Of a stretch of DNA of 57,401 nt, positions 36,292 through 45,382 are shown in pieces; position 1 is the first letter of the stretch, and the number at the start of each line of letters is the position of its first letter. The notes beneath the pieces were generated by a model that saw only the letters and a program-made list of their open reading frames with translations, was not told the DNA's origin and searched no databases. Made by a program: the position numbers and the translations under genes. The DNA is from Paracoccaceae bacterium. Lineage in GTDB: Bacteria; Pseudomonadota; Alphaproteobacteria; Rhodobacterales; Rhodobacteraceae. The DNA lies in the NCBI GenBank assembly GCA_902534325.1, contig CACAPQ010000012.1, forward strand, positions 1-57,401, read 5' to 3'.

Positions 36292-37593
36292 ATGTATTTC
36301 AAACCCTCATATCTTCCGTCAAATGGCGCAGCTAATATTTTAGTTAGGTCACTAGCTGAAGAACTCGGTTTGTTGTTAAACAAAAAGTATGAGATTATAT
36401 TGGCATCTTTTCTTGCTGTTGCCAAAAAAGTAGATGGCCAAGCTTTTGATTGGTGGACAGGAACTGATAACAAAAACCTAAAGCTCTGGAGTTTGTTCCC
36501 TAACGTTAGCAGCAAATCTGTATCTGAAGTTTATAAGCTTTTGAAAGATTATGGATATATTGGAGCCACGGTGGATGTTAAAGCATCTGTGTTTGACAGT
36601 TATGGCTTTGAAAAATCTAATTGGATAAAAGCCCAACGTTTGCCAAAATATTTTATGGAAGAGGCTGCCTTTATCGAGTCAAATCTGCCACTTGTCTTGG
36701 TAAACCAACCTGAAACATATGAAAATAGAGTTGTAATGGAAAAACAATACTTTTCCGCTCCAAAACTTGGTGTCAAACAATTGAAGCAGGAGTTTGGTGA
36801 AGATTACTCACAAGCTTATAGATCGGTAAAAGAAATGAATGCTTACTGGTCGCTGCACCCGCTTTATAATCCTATTGCTAATGAGTTTTATGCATCCGCA
36901 CGACGTATTTTTCATAACGACTGTATGAAATCGGGCGGACACTGGTATGGTGGTTGGACAAACTTTAAGTCTAACGAACGCTGCAGCTTTACTATCGATG
37001 GCTATCCTGTCGTGCAAATTGATGCAAATGCAATGATCTTATGTTTGCTCTCATCTTTAACAGGTAAACCGATGAATATGATTGGTTCGTTTAAAGATGT
37101 CTACCAACCAGTAGTATCTCAAATACCTAACATCGCGAACTCACGAGACAAGGTGAAGCAGGTTATTATGGACCTTGTTGGCTCAGGTGATCCATACAAG
37201 GAAAAACCATTCTCAGATGGTGAGATTTTGGATAAAGTTGGCGAATATATTCAAATTCGCGATCTGTGCCTACAAGCCTACCCAGCTTTAAAGTGTTTGA
37301 ATAAGGAACGCTTTAACTTCATTAACGATTTATCTTATCATGAGGCCGATATACTCACTCGAACTCTTCTAAACCTGAAGCAAATTGGCGTCGTTGCTTA
37401 TCCAGAGTATGGCGGTCTGATTGTGAGACTGGGTGATGAATTTAATGCAGTAGAAACACTTAAAAAAGTTTTCAAAGACTACGTCTATTCTTTTCAAAAG
37501 CTTAATAAATTACCCGAGTTATATTTGGATATTGCTTTAACTGTACAATTTGACCTTGTTAACAAAGTAAGGGTTGAAGGATCATCTAGTTAA
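36292..37593 (+). CDS. Hypothetical protein with a GGHWYGGW-type motif (433 residues)
   Basis: 433 residues with no signal peptide. The centre contains SGGHWYGGWTNFKSNERC, then FTIDGYPVVQIDANAMILCL. The pattern G-G-x-x-Y-G-G-W followed about 20 residues later by I-x-G-x-P-V-V-x-x-D is reminiscent of proteins carried by phage- and plasmid-like elements, but I cannot place it in a named family. The aspartate after that strand could be catalytic. It lies in the block after tRNA-Cys. No ribosome-binding site is evident before ATG 36292. Confidence 0.65.
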   Translation: MYFKPSYLPSNGAANILVRSLAEELGLLLNKKYEIILASFLAVAKKVDGQAFDWWTGTDNKNLKLWSLFPNVSSKSVSEVYKLLKDYGYIGATVDVKASVFDSYGFEKSNWIKAQRLPKYFMEEAAFIESNLPLVLVNQPETYENRVVMEKQYFSAPKLGVKQLKQEFGEDYSQAYRSVKEMNAYWSLHPLYNPIANEFYASARRIFHNDCMKSGGHWYGGWTNFKSNERCSFTIDGYPVVQIDANAMILCLLSSLTGKPMNMIGSFKDVYQPVVSQIPNIANSRDKVKQVIMDLVGSGDPYKEKPFSDGEILDKVGEYIQIRDLCLQAYPALKCLNKERFNFINDLSYHEADILTRTLLNLKQIGVVAYPEYGGLIVRLGDEFNAVETLKKVFKDYVYSFQKLNKLPELYLDIALTVQFDLVNKVRVEGSSS

Positions 37594-37695
37594 ACTGTGA
37601 GTTGTGCCGGGAGTTTTCGCTGTTATGTGGTCCGCATGGATCAAAATTTATTTAAAATGAATAGTGCTTCCAAATCGAGCTTCAAAATTTAAAAA

Positions 37696-37746
37696 TGTGA
37701 TCACAAAAGTAAAATTTAAATAAATGCTGAATATTATGTGATCACA
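37696..37746. promoter_or_regulatory. Two TGTGATCACA operator-like palindromes
   Basis: TGTGATCACA occurs at 37696-37705 and 37737-37746, 41 bases apart (about four helical turns), each followed by AAAA. They lie between the 433-residue gene and the DUF2805-like gene in AT-rich sequence. GTGATCACAAAA also occurs at 55896-55907 just upstream of the GntR/FCD gene. The shape fits a GntR-type dimer site. Confidence 0.55.
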
Positions 37747-37871
37747 AAAATAAGCCAGTATACCTTTATTGCTTTCAATTTGTAATAGCTCTGAAGAAGT
37801 CTATCTAAATAGATGATGGAAAACTTATTAGAAAATGCAAATCAAAAAAAGTAATAAGTTGAGCTAAAAAA

Positions 37872-38102
37872 TTGAATATTAAAGCAAAAAATATCTTCAA
37901 AGATTTATCTGATGTAGACCTCAGCACTATTATTGAAATGGCGCTCTCAGATCAAACATCGTTTTCTGATATCCAACTACAATATGGGTTAAAAGAAGAC
38001 CAAGTTAAGGAATTAATGAGAAAAAACCTTAAAAAGGGCTCATATAGATCATGGAGAAAAAGAGTGAAGGCTTTTTCTTACCGTCGAGAATTTTATAAAT
38101 AA
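37872..38102 (+). CDS. TIGR03643/DUF2805-like small helical protein
   Basis: 76 residues from TTG 37872 (no ATG in frame). The pattern STIIEMALSDQTSFSDIQ, then LQYGLKEDQVKELMRKNLKKG and SYRSWRKRV matches DUF2805/TIGR03643: a helix-turn-helix-like arrangement with a basic C-terminus. Function unknown, probably nucleic acid binding. It is preceded by two TGTGATCACA sites (37696 and 37737). Confidence 0.75.
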   Translation: MNIKAKNIFKDLSDVDLSTIIEMALSDQTSFSDIQLQYGLKEDQVKELMRKNLKKGSYRSWRKRVKAFSYRREFYK

Positions 38103-38128
38103 ATTGGTCTCTTAAAATTGTTAATAAT

Positions 38129-39346
38129 TTAAATTATAGCTTCTTCAATCACCTTATCACCGCTCAACAGTCTTTCGTATTTAAAAGCTGACATATCTAT
38201 TGTTTTAAATGTATCATAAATTAACAATTCTGCTGTAGCCCTTCCCATTGCTGGTGCTTGTTGCGTTCCGTGACCCGAAAAGCCATTAAGGAAAAAGAAA
38301 TTTTGGATAATGTTATGGGGCCCTACAATAGCATTTTGGTCTACAGTATTCATTGCGTAATGCCCCGCCCACTGGCTTATCAATTTTAAAGACTCAAATT
38401 GTGGTATTCGGTTGAACAGGATAGGCCAGACTGTATTTTCCCATAATTCATTGTCCATGGTAAAGTCGTCAAAGTCTACAGCCGGATCATAAGCCCCGTG
38501 TCCGCCAGCCTGATATGTACCCCAACCATTTTCTCGGACGTGAAACCCAGATGGGTCAATTGTAAGAGGAAGATCTCGATTTAAAGGACTTTTTGCTTTA
38601 AATATCCAAGAGTACCTTTTTCGTGGCTCGACAGGAATTTTGATACCTGCCATTTTTGACGTTGAAGCTGCTCTCGGACCAGTGGCGTTGACAAATTTTT
38701 CGCCGATTATTGTTTCTCCAGAGGCGAGTTTTATACTGCATATTCGGTCTCCTGACTTATTTTTAATAAGCTCAGTGACTTCGTTCTCCACATATTCAAC
38801 ACCATTCTCTTGAGCTTTTTTTTTCATCCATTCAAAAACAGTAATGCTATCCCAGTATCCTTCGTTAACAAGGTTTATTGAACCTAATTTTATATCATCA
38901 ACATTATAGAATGGGTATCTTGATTTAATTTCCTCTGGAGTAAGTAACTCTGTAGCGGCCCCAGACGCTGCTTGAACTTTTTGATTATTTCTAAGGTTTT
39001 CTGCAAAATCCTCATCGCCCGCGAGGTACATGTAACCAAAAGATTTAATTGCTAATTTTGGTACCCTTATATCGTTATTCATATATTCTTGAAAATTATT
39101 TATAAAGTCTGCAGCAAATTGAGATATTTCAACATTCAGTTTGGTGCTGAACTGTTGTCGGATACAGGACGTTGTGTGTGCTGTTGAGCAAAACTCATAT
39201 TTTTGGTCTTTCTCAACAACTAAAATGGTTCCATTGAAGTCAGAATTCTGACTCAAAAACCAAGCTGTCGATGAACCCATAATGGCTCCACCGATTATTA
39301 CTACGTCGTACCTATCATGTGATGGTATATTTTTGAAATTATTCAT
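38129..39346 (-). CDS. FAD-dependent oxidoreductase, DAO family
   Basis: 405 residues. The dinucleotide-binding motif IIGGAIMGSSTAWFLSQN (17-34), followed by VVEKDQ; GPRAASTS near 220 and the C-terminal FFLNGFSGHGTQQAPAMG (FAD end motif GFSGHG). Members oxidise secondary amines or D-amino acids (sarcosine oxidase beta, DadA, methylglutamate dehydrogenase type). Substrate undetermined. It lies alone between the DUF2805-like gene and the ABC operon. Confidence 0.9.
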   Translation of the reverse strand: MNNFKNIPSHDRYDVVIIGGAIMGSSTAWFLSQNSDFNGTILVVEKDQKYEFCSTAHTTSCIRQQFSTKLNVEISQFAADFINNFQEYMNNDIRVPKLAIKSFGYMYLAGDEDFAENLRNNQKVQAASGAATELLTPEEIKSRYPFYNVDDIKLGSINLVNEGYWDSITVFEWMKKKAQENGVEYVENEVTELIKNKSGDRICSIKLASGETIIGEKFVNATGPRAASTSKMAGIKIPVEPRKRYSWIFKAKSPLNRDLPLTIDPSGFHVRENGWGTYQAGGHGAYDPAVDFDDFTMDNELWENTVWPILFNRIPQFESLKLISQWAGHYAMNTVDQNAIVGPHNIIQNFFFLNGFSGHGTQQAPAMGRATAELLIYDTFKTIDMSAFKYERLLSGDKVIEEAII

Positions 39347-39453
39347 ATTAATTCGGTACGCATTTTAAAGCCGCATAAAATAATAATTCAAATAGTTTCT
39401 ATTATCTAATGACAAGGTTTTTGTATGAGGACGTTTGAAATTTATCGAGAATT

Positions 39454-39484
39454 TTAAGTGGCTCCAAATCAAGGAGCCACTTAA
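39454..39484 (-). terminator. Hairpin terminator of the sugar ABC operon
   Basis: A perfect 12-base stem (TTAAGTGGCTCC at 39454-39465 with its complement at 39473-39484) and a seven-base loop, only four bases after the stop of the ATPase gene. The tail AAAATTC on the minus strand is T-poor, so it may be a weak terminator or a stabilising 3' end. Confidence 0.6.
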
Positions 39485-39488
39485 TTTA

Positions 39489-40262
39489 TTAAATTGCGCT
39501 TAATTCTTGTTCCAAGTCAGCCATTTCGGCGCCACCAGCCATTAGCCGCCGTATATCTTCGCCGGCAAGCTCTTTCTTAGTTCCGGCACCTATAACTTTA
39601 CCAAGTGCTAGGAAGGTATATCTATCAGCGATAAGTTTTGAGTGAATTTCGTTATGGGTAATAAAGATAATGGCAATATCACCGCGTGCGCGGACCCTTT
39701 TAATAGTTTTGAGAACTTCCATCTGTTGTTTTTGACCTAGCGCAGAAGTTGGCTCATCTAAAATCAAAACTTTGGCTCCAAAGTAAATTGCACGAGCTAT
39801 TGCAAGAGTTTGACGTTGACCGCCTGACATAGTTCCAACCGCTTGGCTTGGATCTGAAAAATCAATGCCGATCTTCTTCATCTCTTCGTGTGCTATTTTA
39901 TCCATCTCATCCATACGAAGAACGCCAAATGTTGAAGTCAGTTCACGCCCCATGAAAAAATTACGGGTAACGCTCATTAATTGATTGATAGCCAAGTCCT
40001 GATACACAGTTCCAATACCTGCAGCTGCGGCATCTCTAGGATTTCTAAAGAAGATTTTTTTATCATCCACATAAATGGAGCCGCTGGTTGGCTGGTGAAC
40101 TCCCGACAAAATTTTGATTAGAGTTGATTTTCCAGCACCATTGTCACCCAGAAGAGCATGCACCTCACCGGGGGCAATATCCAAATCAACGTCATCAAGG
40201 GCTGTGAATGGGCCAAATTTTTTGACCACATTTTCTACGCGCATATAGCTTTTTGATGCCAT
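39489..40262 (-). CDS. Sugar ABC transporter ATP-binding protein
   Basis: 257 residues, one nucleotide-binding domain. Walker A GDNGAGKST (39-47), signature MSGGQRQ (near 144) and Walker B VLILDEP are intact. A single-domain ATPase is typical of FrcA-type fructose/inositol importers of alphaproteobacteria, not of the duplicated RbsA. It follows the permease by two bases. With the IolG-like enzyme two genes away, myo-inositol or a related polyol is the likely substrate, by inference. Confidence 0.93.
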   Translation of the reverse strand: MASKSYMRVENVVKKFGPFTALDDVDLDIAPGEVHALLGDNGAGKSTLIKILSGVHQPTSGSIYVDDKKIFFRNPRDAAAAGIGTVYQDLAINQLMSVTRNFFMGRELTSTFGVLRMDEMDKIAHEEMKKIGIDFSDPSQAVGTMSGGQRQTLAIARAIYFGAKVLILDEPTSALGQKQQMEVLKTIKRVRARGDIAIIFITHNEIHSKLIADRYTFLALGKVIGAGTKKELAGEDIRRLMAGGAEMADLEQELSAI

Positions 40263-40264
40263 TT

Positions 40265-41458
40265 TTATATTCCCCCCGTAATACGCTTACGGATTCGTTC
40301 ATTAGCAAAAACAGCTAATAGTAGCACTGTTCCTACGAAAACTCGGAACCATGCACCGTCAATCCAAGGTATGAAAAACACAGCATTGGCAACGAGTCCA
40401 AATGTAATCGCACCAAAAACTACACCAACAATTGTTCCGAAGCCTCCGGTCATTAGGATCCCGCCTACTACTGCTATCGCAATAGCTTCTAGCTCTTTAA
40501 ACATACCTTTGGCGGCATCCGAAGAGTTAGTATCCAAGACCTGACATGTTGCAAAAATTGTTGCGCAAAATGCGGAAAACATAAAAAGTCCTACCTTAAC
40601 GCGATTTACAGGAACACCATTTGCGCGAGCACTTTCTTTATTGTCGCCTGTAGCATAAATCCAGCTTCCCAGTTGGGTTCTTGCTAAAACATACCAGGCA
40701 GCGCCAGCGATGATTATGAACCATAACAGACGAGCGTCAAATCCAGTAACCCACTGTTCCATTTTTCTATTTATGTTTAAGAAGCTTAGATAATTTATAA
40801 GTTCTATTTTCTCTGACTTGGTCATGTCAGCGGTGAATTCTAGTCCTGCAGAAAATTTTGTCCCAACCCAATACCACGCGTCAAAAAACCACCCAAAAAC
40901 TTCTCCGCCCATTTGCTCAGCAAACCAGCTTTCCTTTTTAAAATCTGGTAAGCCTGAGACGTTTGTATTTTGGTTGATAAGTCTAAAGCAGACCTCCGTC
41001 AGTCCACGAAGGAAAAACCAAAAGGCTAACGTGACTATAAAGCTTGATAAGCCGGATTTCACTACAATGGTTCCGATTAACCACCCAAATGCCAACGTCA
41101 TTAAAAGAGTAATTAAAAAAGCCAGAAACGGTGTAGCCTCACCTAAACCAAATGGTAGGCCCCATTTCAACATTATTGCAATTGACATGCCAGCAAAAGC
41201 TATCATGGGCCCGATGGAGAGGTCGAATTCTCCAGCTATCATTAGTAGTGCTGCTCCAGTTGCTATTATTCCAAGCTGTGCAATGATTGCTACGTTGTTT
41301 TTTAAACCTAGTGCATTAAATGCTTTGCCACCTGACGCCATGGCAAGTGCCACAATTATAATCATCATTACGATGAAAGCTCCGATTTCTGGCCTGCGCA
41401 CTGTTCGTTGAAACCAGTTTTCCTTCTGGAGCCTGTCAGATTCACTTCGATCTGTCAT
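40265..41458 (-). CDS. Sugar ABC transporter permease (FrcB/RbsC type)
   Basis: 397 residues with about ten membrane segments; a long hydrophilic insert (about 185-240) rich in tryptophan sits between two helices and is longer than in RbsC. The motif GARANGVPVNRVKVG (split here: SARANGVPVNRVK) and the TGGFGTIVGVVFGAITFG region are permease signatures. Translated between the binding protein and the ATPase; the hairpin at 41498 separates it from the binding-protein gene. Confidence 0.92.
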   Translation of the reverse strand: MTDRSESDRLQKENWFQRTVRRPEIGAFIVMMIIIVALAMASGGKAFNALGLKNNVAIIAQLGIIATGAALLMIAGEFDLSIGPMIAFAGMSIAIMLKWGLPFGLGEATPFLAFLITLLMTLAFGWLIGTIVVKSGLSSFIVTLAFWFFLRGLTEVCFRLINQNTNVSGLPDFKKESWFAEQMGGEVFGWFFDAWYWVGTKFSAGLEFTADMTKSEKIELINYLSFLNINRKMEQWVTGFDARLLWFIIIAGAAWYVLARTQLGSWIYATGDNKESARANGVPVNRVKVGLFMFSAFCATIFATCQVLDTNSSDAAKGMFKELEAIAIAVVGGILMTGGFGTIVGVVFGAITFGLVANAVFFIPWIDGAWFRVFVGTVLLLAVFANERIRKRITGGI

Positions 41459-41497
41459 ATCTATCTCGCTATAAGATTATGAAGTTTTAATTAAGGA

Positions 41498-41520
41498 ACA
41501 GGCGGGGAGACCCCGCCTGT
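41498..41520 (-). terminator. GC-rich stem-loop between binding-protein and permease genes
   Basis: ACAGGCGGGG (41498-41507) with its complement CCCCGCCTGT (41511-41520) and a three-base loop, ten base pairs, in a low-GC region. No run of T follows, so it is more likely an mRNA-stabilising or attenuating element that keeps the binding protein in excess over the membrane components, as in many periplasmic transport operons. Confidence 0.75.
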
Positions 41521-41545
41521 AATGTTTACATTATGCAATCAAAGC

Positions 41546-42457
41546 TTATCGGTTTATGCCTGCCTGAGACGCAACATTATCAATGTTTGAAGCGTCTACG
41601 AAACCAGGACCTGATGGAATGTTAGCTCCTGGCAACATACCAGCGTTTGTGTTATACAAATGCAGTACAATGATTGGCATATAGCCTTGCAACCGCTGTT
41701 GCTGATCGATTGTAAATGACGCATCACCAGATCTTAGCATTGCAGTTACAGCATCCGACATGTCGAAACATGCTAAATGTACATCTGCGCCAACATCTTT
41801 AATCGCTTTGTTAGCTGCATCACAAACATGTGGGCCAGCTGCCAAAATTCCATCAATTGAAGGGTCTGCTGACAATGCAGCTGCTGTTCTGGTTTCAATT
41901 TGCTGTACGTCGTTAGACACGTCGATCATGTTCAATGATCCGCCAAGACCTGAGAAATAACCTTCACATCTATCGACAAGGGCTGTGTTCCAAGCTTCTT
42001 GGTTCAAGCAAAGACCGTTTGTTACGCCTTCAGCTTTGGCACGCTCTCCGGCTTTTTGTCCCGCTAAAAGTTCTGGCTGACCAACGTGCATCAATGCACC
42101 AACTTTAGCTGAATTCTCTAGGCCTGAATTCATTGTTATTACTGGAATGCCAGCGTCTGCAGCTGCGCGGATTGCTCCACCTAATGCATCTGGGTCAGGC
42201 AGAGAAACAACTATTCCGTCTGGGTTAGATGCGGCGGCTGCTTCGATTAGCTTCGCCATACCAGACATATCGCCTGAAGGGTCGAAGTTATATTCAAAGT
42301 CAGCTCCGATAGCAGCTGCTGCGTCGCGGCCGCCTTTTTCAACAACAGGCCAGAACGGGTCAGTACCCTGTGTGTGAGTGATCATGACATAGCGTTCAGC
42401 AAATGCCATTGTTGACATTGTTGCTAGTGCTGCAACTGTAGCCAATAGTTTCTTCAT
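41546..42457 (-). CDS. Sugar ABC transporter substrate-binding protein
   Basis: 303 residues from ATG 42457, which has GGGAGAAAAAT in front; the longer frame lacks a site. Signal peptide MKKLLATVAALATMSTMAFA, cleaved about residue 20. The body is a type I periplasmic-binding fold (MITHTQGTDPFWPVVEKGG, PDGIVVSLPDPDALGGAI, then GILAAGPHVCDAA). First gene of binding protein, permease, ATPase. Substrate likely an inositol or related sugar because of the neighbouring IolG-like enzyme. Confidence 0.92.
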   Translation of the reverse strand: MKKLLATVAALATMSTMAFAERYVMITHTQGTDPFWPVVEKGGRDAAAAIGADFEYNFDPSGDMSGMAKLIEAAAASNPDGIVVSLPDPDALGGAIRAAADAGIPVITMNSGLENSAKVGALMHVGQPELLAGQKAGERAKAEGVTNGLCLNQEAWNTALVDRCEGYFSGLGGSLNMIDVSNDVQQIETRTAAALSADPSIDGILAAGPHVCDAANKAIKDVGADVHLACFDMSDAVTAMLRSGDASFTIDQQQRLQGYMPIIVLHLYNTNAGMLPGANIPSGPGFVDASNIDNVASQAGINR

Positions 42458-42665
42458 ATTTTTCTCCCAAAGAGTTAAAGCCAAAGTGGCCAGGTTTGCG
42501 CGGAACTACTCCGCAAGTAAGACTATGGTAGTGATTTGTGAGCATACTGGTTAAACCCAGTAAAGCGGTGTTCACCCCCACAGCTATCTCGGATATTAAT
42601 TTTCCGTTTTGTTAGCAGTGCAAGTATAAATATAAAAGCTAAAAATTTTCCATACGTTTTTTTAT

Positions 42666-43664
42666 TTAAAGCACCTCCTTTAATTGAACTGTCCTTCCCG
42701 TATTTTGAGATTGGGTGGCTGCCTCTGCCATTGCGAGCGCTGTGACCCCATCTTCTAAAGTCACAGGTACTGGTTTATGATCATCAATAGATTTTACAAA
42801 CGCATCCCACTCGGCTTTAAAAGCACCAATATATCGTTCAAGGAAAAAGTACTTAGGTTTGGCACTTAAAACGCCAGCAGTCGTCGACTTAATCACACTA
42901 TTTTCTACAATATTTTCCGCTTGTAATAAACCTTCAGATCCCAATATTTCAATTCGTTGGTCGTAACCATATGCGGCTCTTCGCGAATTTTTTATGACAG
43001 TAATTTTGCCATCCGCGTAAATCATTGTAACGACTGCGGTGTCTACATCTCCCGCTGCGCCAATTTCTGGATCAATTAAAGAATGCCCTATTGCTGAAAT
43101 AGCAACTGGTAACTCATCCATAATAAAATTTGATAAGTCGAAATCATGTATCATCATGTCCCGAAACAACCCACCAGATTTTTTTACATACGAAATCGGA
43201 GGGGGAGCGGGATCGAATGATGTAATTGTCAACAATTCACACTTTCCTATCTCACCACTATCTAGTGATTCTTTTAGCTGAGCAAAGTTTGGGTCGAAAC
43301 GCCTGTTGAAGCCGATCATTATAGAGTTGTTCTCAGTGCTTACTTTATCAAGACATTCCTTTGCCCTATTTAGGTTGAGATCGACTGGTTTCTCACAGAG
43401 AACGGCTTTGCCAGCTAACGATGCTTTTTCGATAAAGTCTGAGTGTGTATCGGTAGAGGTTGCAATTAATATTGCATCAACATTGGGATCTGAAATCACG
43501 TCGTCGGCAGGTTTTACGGTTACATTATATTGTATGGCCAGCTCACTAGCGGATTCACTATCAATGTCGGAAACAGCATAGAGAGTGCTTTCGGAATGCG
43601 AAGCTATTGTTTCAGCATGAAGTCTCCCAATCCTACCAGTCCCAAGTAGGCCAACCCTGATCAT
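42666..43664 (-). CDS. Gfo/Idh/MocA oxidoreductase, probable inositol 2-dehydrogenase
   Basis: 332 residues. NAD-binding motif GLLGTGRIGRLHAE (5-18), catalytic CEKPVD (Lys92) and RDMMIHDFDL (Asp169, His173), the three residues of inositol 2-dehydrogenase (IolG). It would oxidise myo-inositol to 2-keto-inositol. It precedes the ABC operon in transcription order, though 209 bases apart. The rest of the iol pathway is not in the window. Confidence 0.88.
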   Translation of the reverse strand: MIRVGLLGTGRIGRLHAETIASHSESTLYAVSDIDSESASELAIQYNVTVKPADDVISDPNVDAILIATSTDTHSDFIEKASLAGKAVLCEKPVDLNLNRAKECLDKVSTENNSIMIGFNRRFDPNFAQLKESLDSGEIGKCELLTITSFDPAPPPISYVKKSGGLFRDMMIHDFDLSNFIMDELPVAISAIGHSLIDPEIGAAGDVDTAVVTMIYADGKITVIKNSRRAAYGYDQRIEILGSEGLLQAENIVENSVIKSTTAGVLSAKPKYFFLERYIGAFKAEWDAFVKSIDDHKPVPVTLEDGVTALAMAEAATQSQNTGRTVQLKEVL

Positions 43665-43880
43665 TCCGTACGAATCTCCCCAAAAATGTTATCGCTAACA
43701 TAATGATTCTTTTCTGAGGTTCAATATGAAAAAATAAATACTATTGTAAAAAACAAATGGTCCTTTCAACCCATTGAAAATTTGAAAAATAAATGAGCTG
43801 ACTTGTTTGAAATAATAGGTGCTACAACCTTTTTTACCAAAATACAGTTGCAATCTTTTTATTTTATTTAATCAGGAGGC

Positions 43881-45191
43881 TCACTCCGCGGCTTCTCCAT
43901 AAGGAATATTTTTACCCCCATAGCGGCGAACACGAATATTGCATTGCTCAGCATGACCTACAAAGCCTTCCAGTATGCATAGGCGGGAACCATATTCTCC
44001 AACTAATTTCGCTGCCTGATCTGTCTGAATTCGCTGGTAACTGTGTGTTTTGAGGAACTTACCAACCCAAAGTCCACCCGTGTATCGACCTGCTTTCTTG
44101 GTCGGGAGTGTATGGTTCGTACCGATAACTTTATCACCGTTCGCCACATTGGTTCTTGGGCCTAGAAACAAAGCGCCATAAGAATGCATTTTTTCGAGGT
44201 ACCAATCATCTCGATCTGTCATTATCTGTACATGCTCACATGCCATTTCGTTAGCGACTGAGAGCATTTCTTCGTGGGTATCACACACTATCATGTCACC
44301 ATAATTTTTCCAGCTTGCAGATGCCGTTTCAGAAGTTGGCAAAATTTTTAAAATGCGTTCTATTTCAATCAGTGTATCGCGAGCTAATTTTTCACTACAA
44401 GTAATCATGGTTGCTGGTGAATTATAGCCATGCTCTGCTTGGCCTAACAAATCCGTTGCACACAGTTCAGCATCGACTGTATCGTCTGCAATAACCATAG
44501 TCTCAGTTGGCCCAGCGAAAAGATCAATCCCAACCCTTCCATAAAGCTGACGTTTGGCTTCGGCAACAAAAGCATTTCCGGGACCAACTAGCATATGAAC
44601 GGGGTCAATGTTTTCTGTTCCAATGGCCATAGCTCCAACAGCTTGAATTCCCCCCATAACATAAATTTCATGTGCACCTCCCATATGCATTGCTGAGACA
44701 ATAGCAGGATGAGGCTCTCCGTTGACAGGTGGCGCTGACGCTATAATGCGCGGGACCCCTGCAACGGATGCAGTTAAAACCGACATGTGAGCTGAAGCGA
44801 CCATTGGAAATTTTCCCCCAGGTACATAACAACCAACAGATCGGACAGGGATATTGCGATGCCCAAGAATTACACCGGGCATGGATTCAATTTCTATATC
44901 TGTAATAGAAGCTCTCTGCGCCTCAGCAAAATTCCTAATCTGCTGTTGAGCAAATTTAATATCTTCCATATCCTTGGAGGAAACCTTTTGCATCGCTGCA
45001 TTAATTTCGCTTTTGTTTAATTTGAAATTATCTGGCACATAATTATCGAATTTCTTGCTTAATTCACGAACAGCTTCGTCCCCACGTTTTGCTATTTCGC
45101 CAAGCGTTGCCTCAACGACTTCTCGAACTTTAGTATCTTCTGCAGCTTTCTCGAGTTCAGTTTTTGATCTCTTTAGAAAATTAATAGCCAT
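43881..45191 (-). CDS. hpsN: Histidinol-dehydrogenase paralogue, likely sulfopropanediol 3-dehydrogenase (HpsN-like)
   Basis: 436 residues. The HisD fold with [30 protein letters not shown], split as [14 protein letters not shown] then [20 protein letters not shown], and metal ligands in GQAEHG (Gln, His), [10 protein letters not shown] and FVGHAEQC. It is the form seen in Roseobacters as HpsN, which oxidises R-sulfopropanediol to sulfolactate, rather than histidine biosynthesis HisD (family knowledge). No hpsOP or transporter is beside it. It starts directly after a small gene and may be coupled to gcvP. Confidence 0.85.
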   Translation of the reverse strand: MAINFLKRSKTELEKAAEDTKVREVVEATLGEIAKRGDEAVRELSKKFDNYVPDNFKLNKSEINAAMQKVSSKDMEDIKFAQQQIRNFAEAQRASITDIEIESMPGVILGHRNIPVRSVGCYVPGGKFPMVASAHMSVLTASVAGVPRIIASAPPVNGEPHPAIVSAMHMGGAHEIYVMGGIQAVGAMAIGTENIDPVHMLVGPGNAFVAEAKRQLYGRVGIDLFAGPTETMVIADDTVDAELCATDLLGQAEHGYNSPATMITCSEKLARDTLIEIERILKILPTSETASASWKNYGDMIVCDTHEEMLSVANEMACEHVQIMTDRDDWYLEKMHSYGALFLGPRTNVANGDKVIGTNHTLPTKKAGRYTGGLWVGKFLKTHSYQRIQTDQAAKLVGEYGSRLCILEGFVGHAEQCNIRVRRYGGKNIPYGEAAE

Positions 45192-45196
45192 ATTAA

Positions 45197-45382
45197 TTAC
45201 CCCCCCATATCTGGTCGTGGTGCAATTTTCTCACCCCGATCATAAGCTACCCAGCCTCGCCCATCAAACAGGTCCACACTAAGTAGTGCAGCAACATTTA
45301 TCCAATTATCTTTAAATTCGTTTAAAACAGCTTTGGTTCTGCAACCTGGGTTTAAAATAATTTCACTCAGCAGCCTCAGCAT
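45197..45382 (-). CDS. Possible small protein between gcvP and the HpsN-like gene
   Basis: 61 residues from ATG 45382, overlapping the last 20 bases of gcvP in another frame; it ends five bases before the HpsN-like start. The part outside gcvP ([20 protein letters not shown], then [20 protein letters not shown]) reads like a folded protein, not random sequence. GGGGGGTAATTAAT at its end supplies the ribosome-binding site for the next gene. I do not recognise a family. Confidence 0.5.
   Translation of the reverse strand: MLRLLSEIILNPGCRTKAVLNEFKDNWINVAALLSVDLFDGRGWVAYDRGEKIAPRPDMGG

Noticed and set aside
35207-38102. Integrated element with att sites at tRNA-Cys
   Set aside because: I looked for a second copy of the tRNA 3' end downstream and found none, and there is no integrase.
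43881-45191. Histidine biosynthesis hisD
   Set aside because: Not in a his operon and of the HpsN-like branch; a housekeeping hisD is expected elsewhere.
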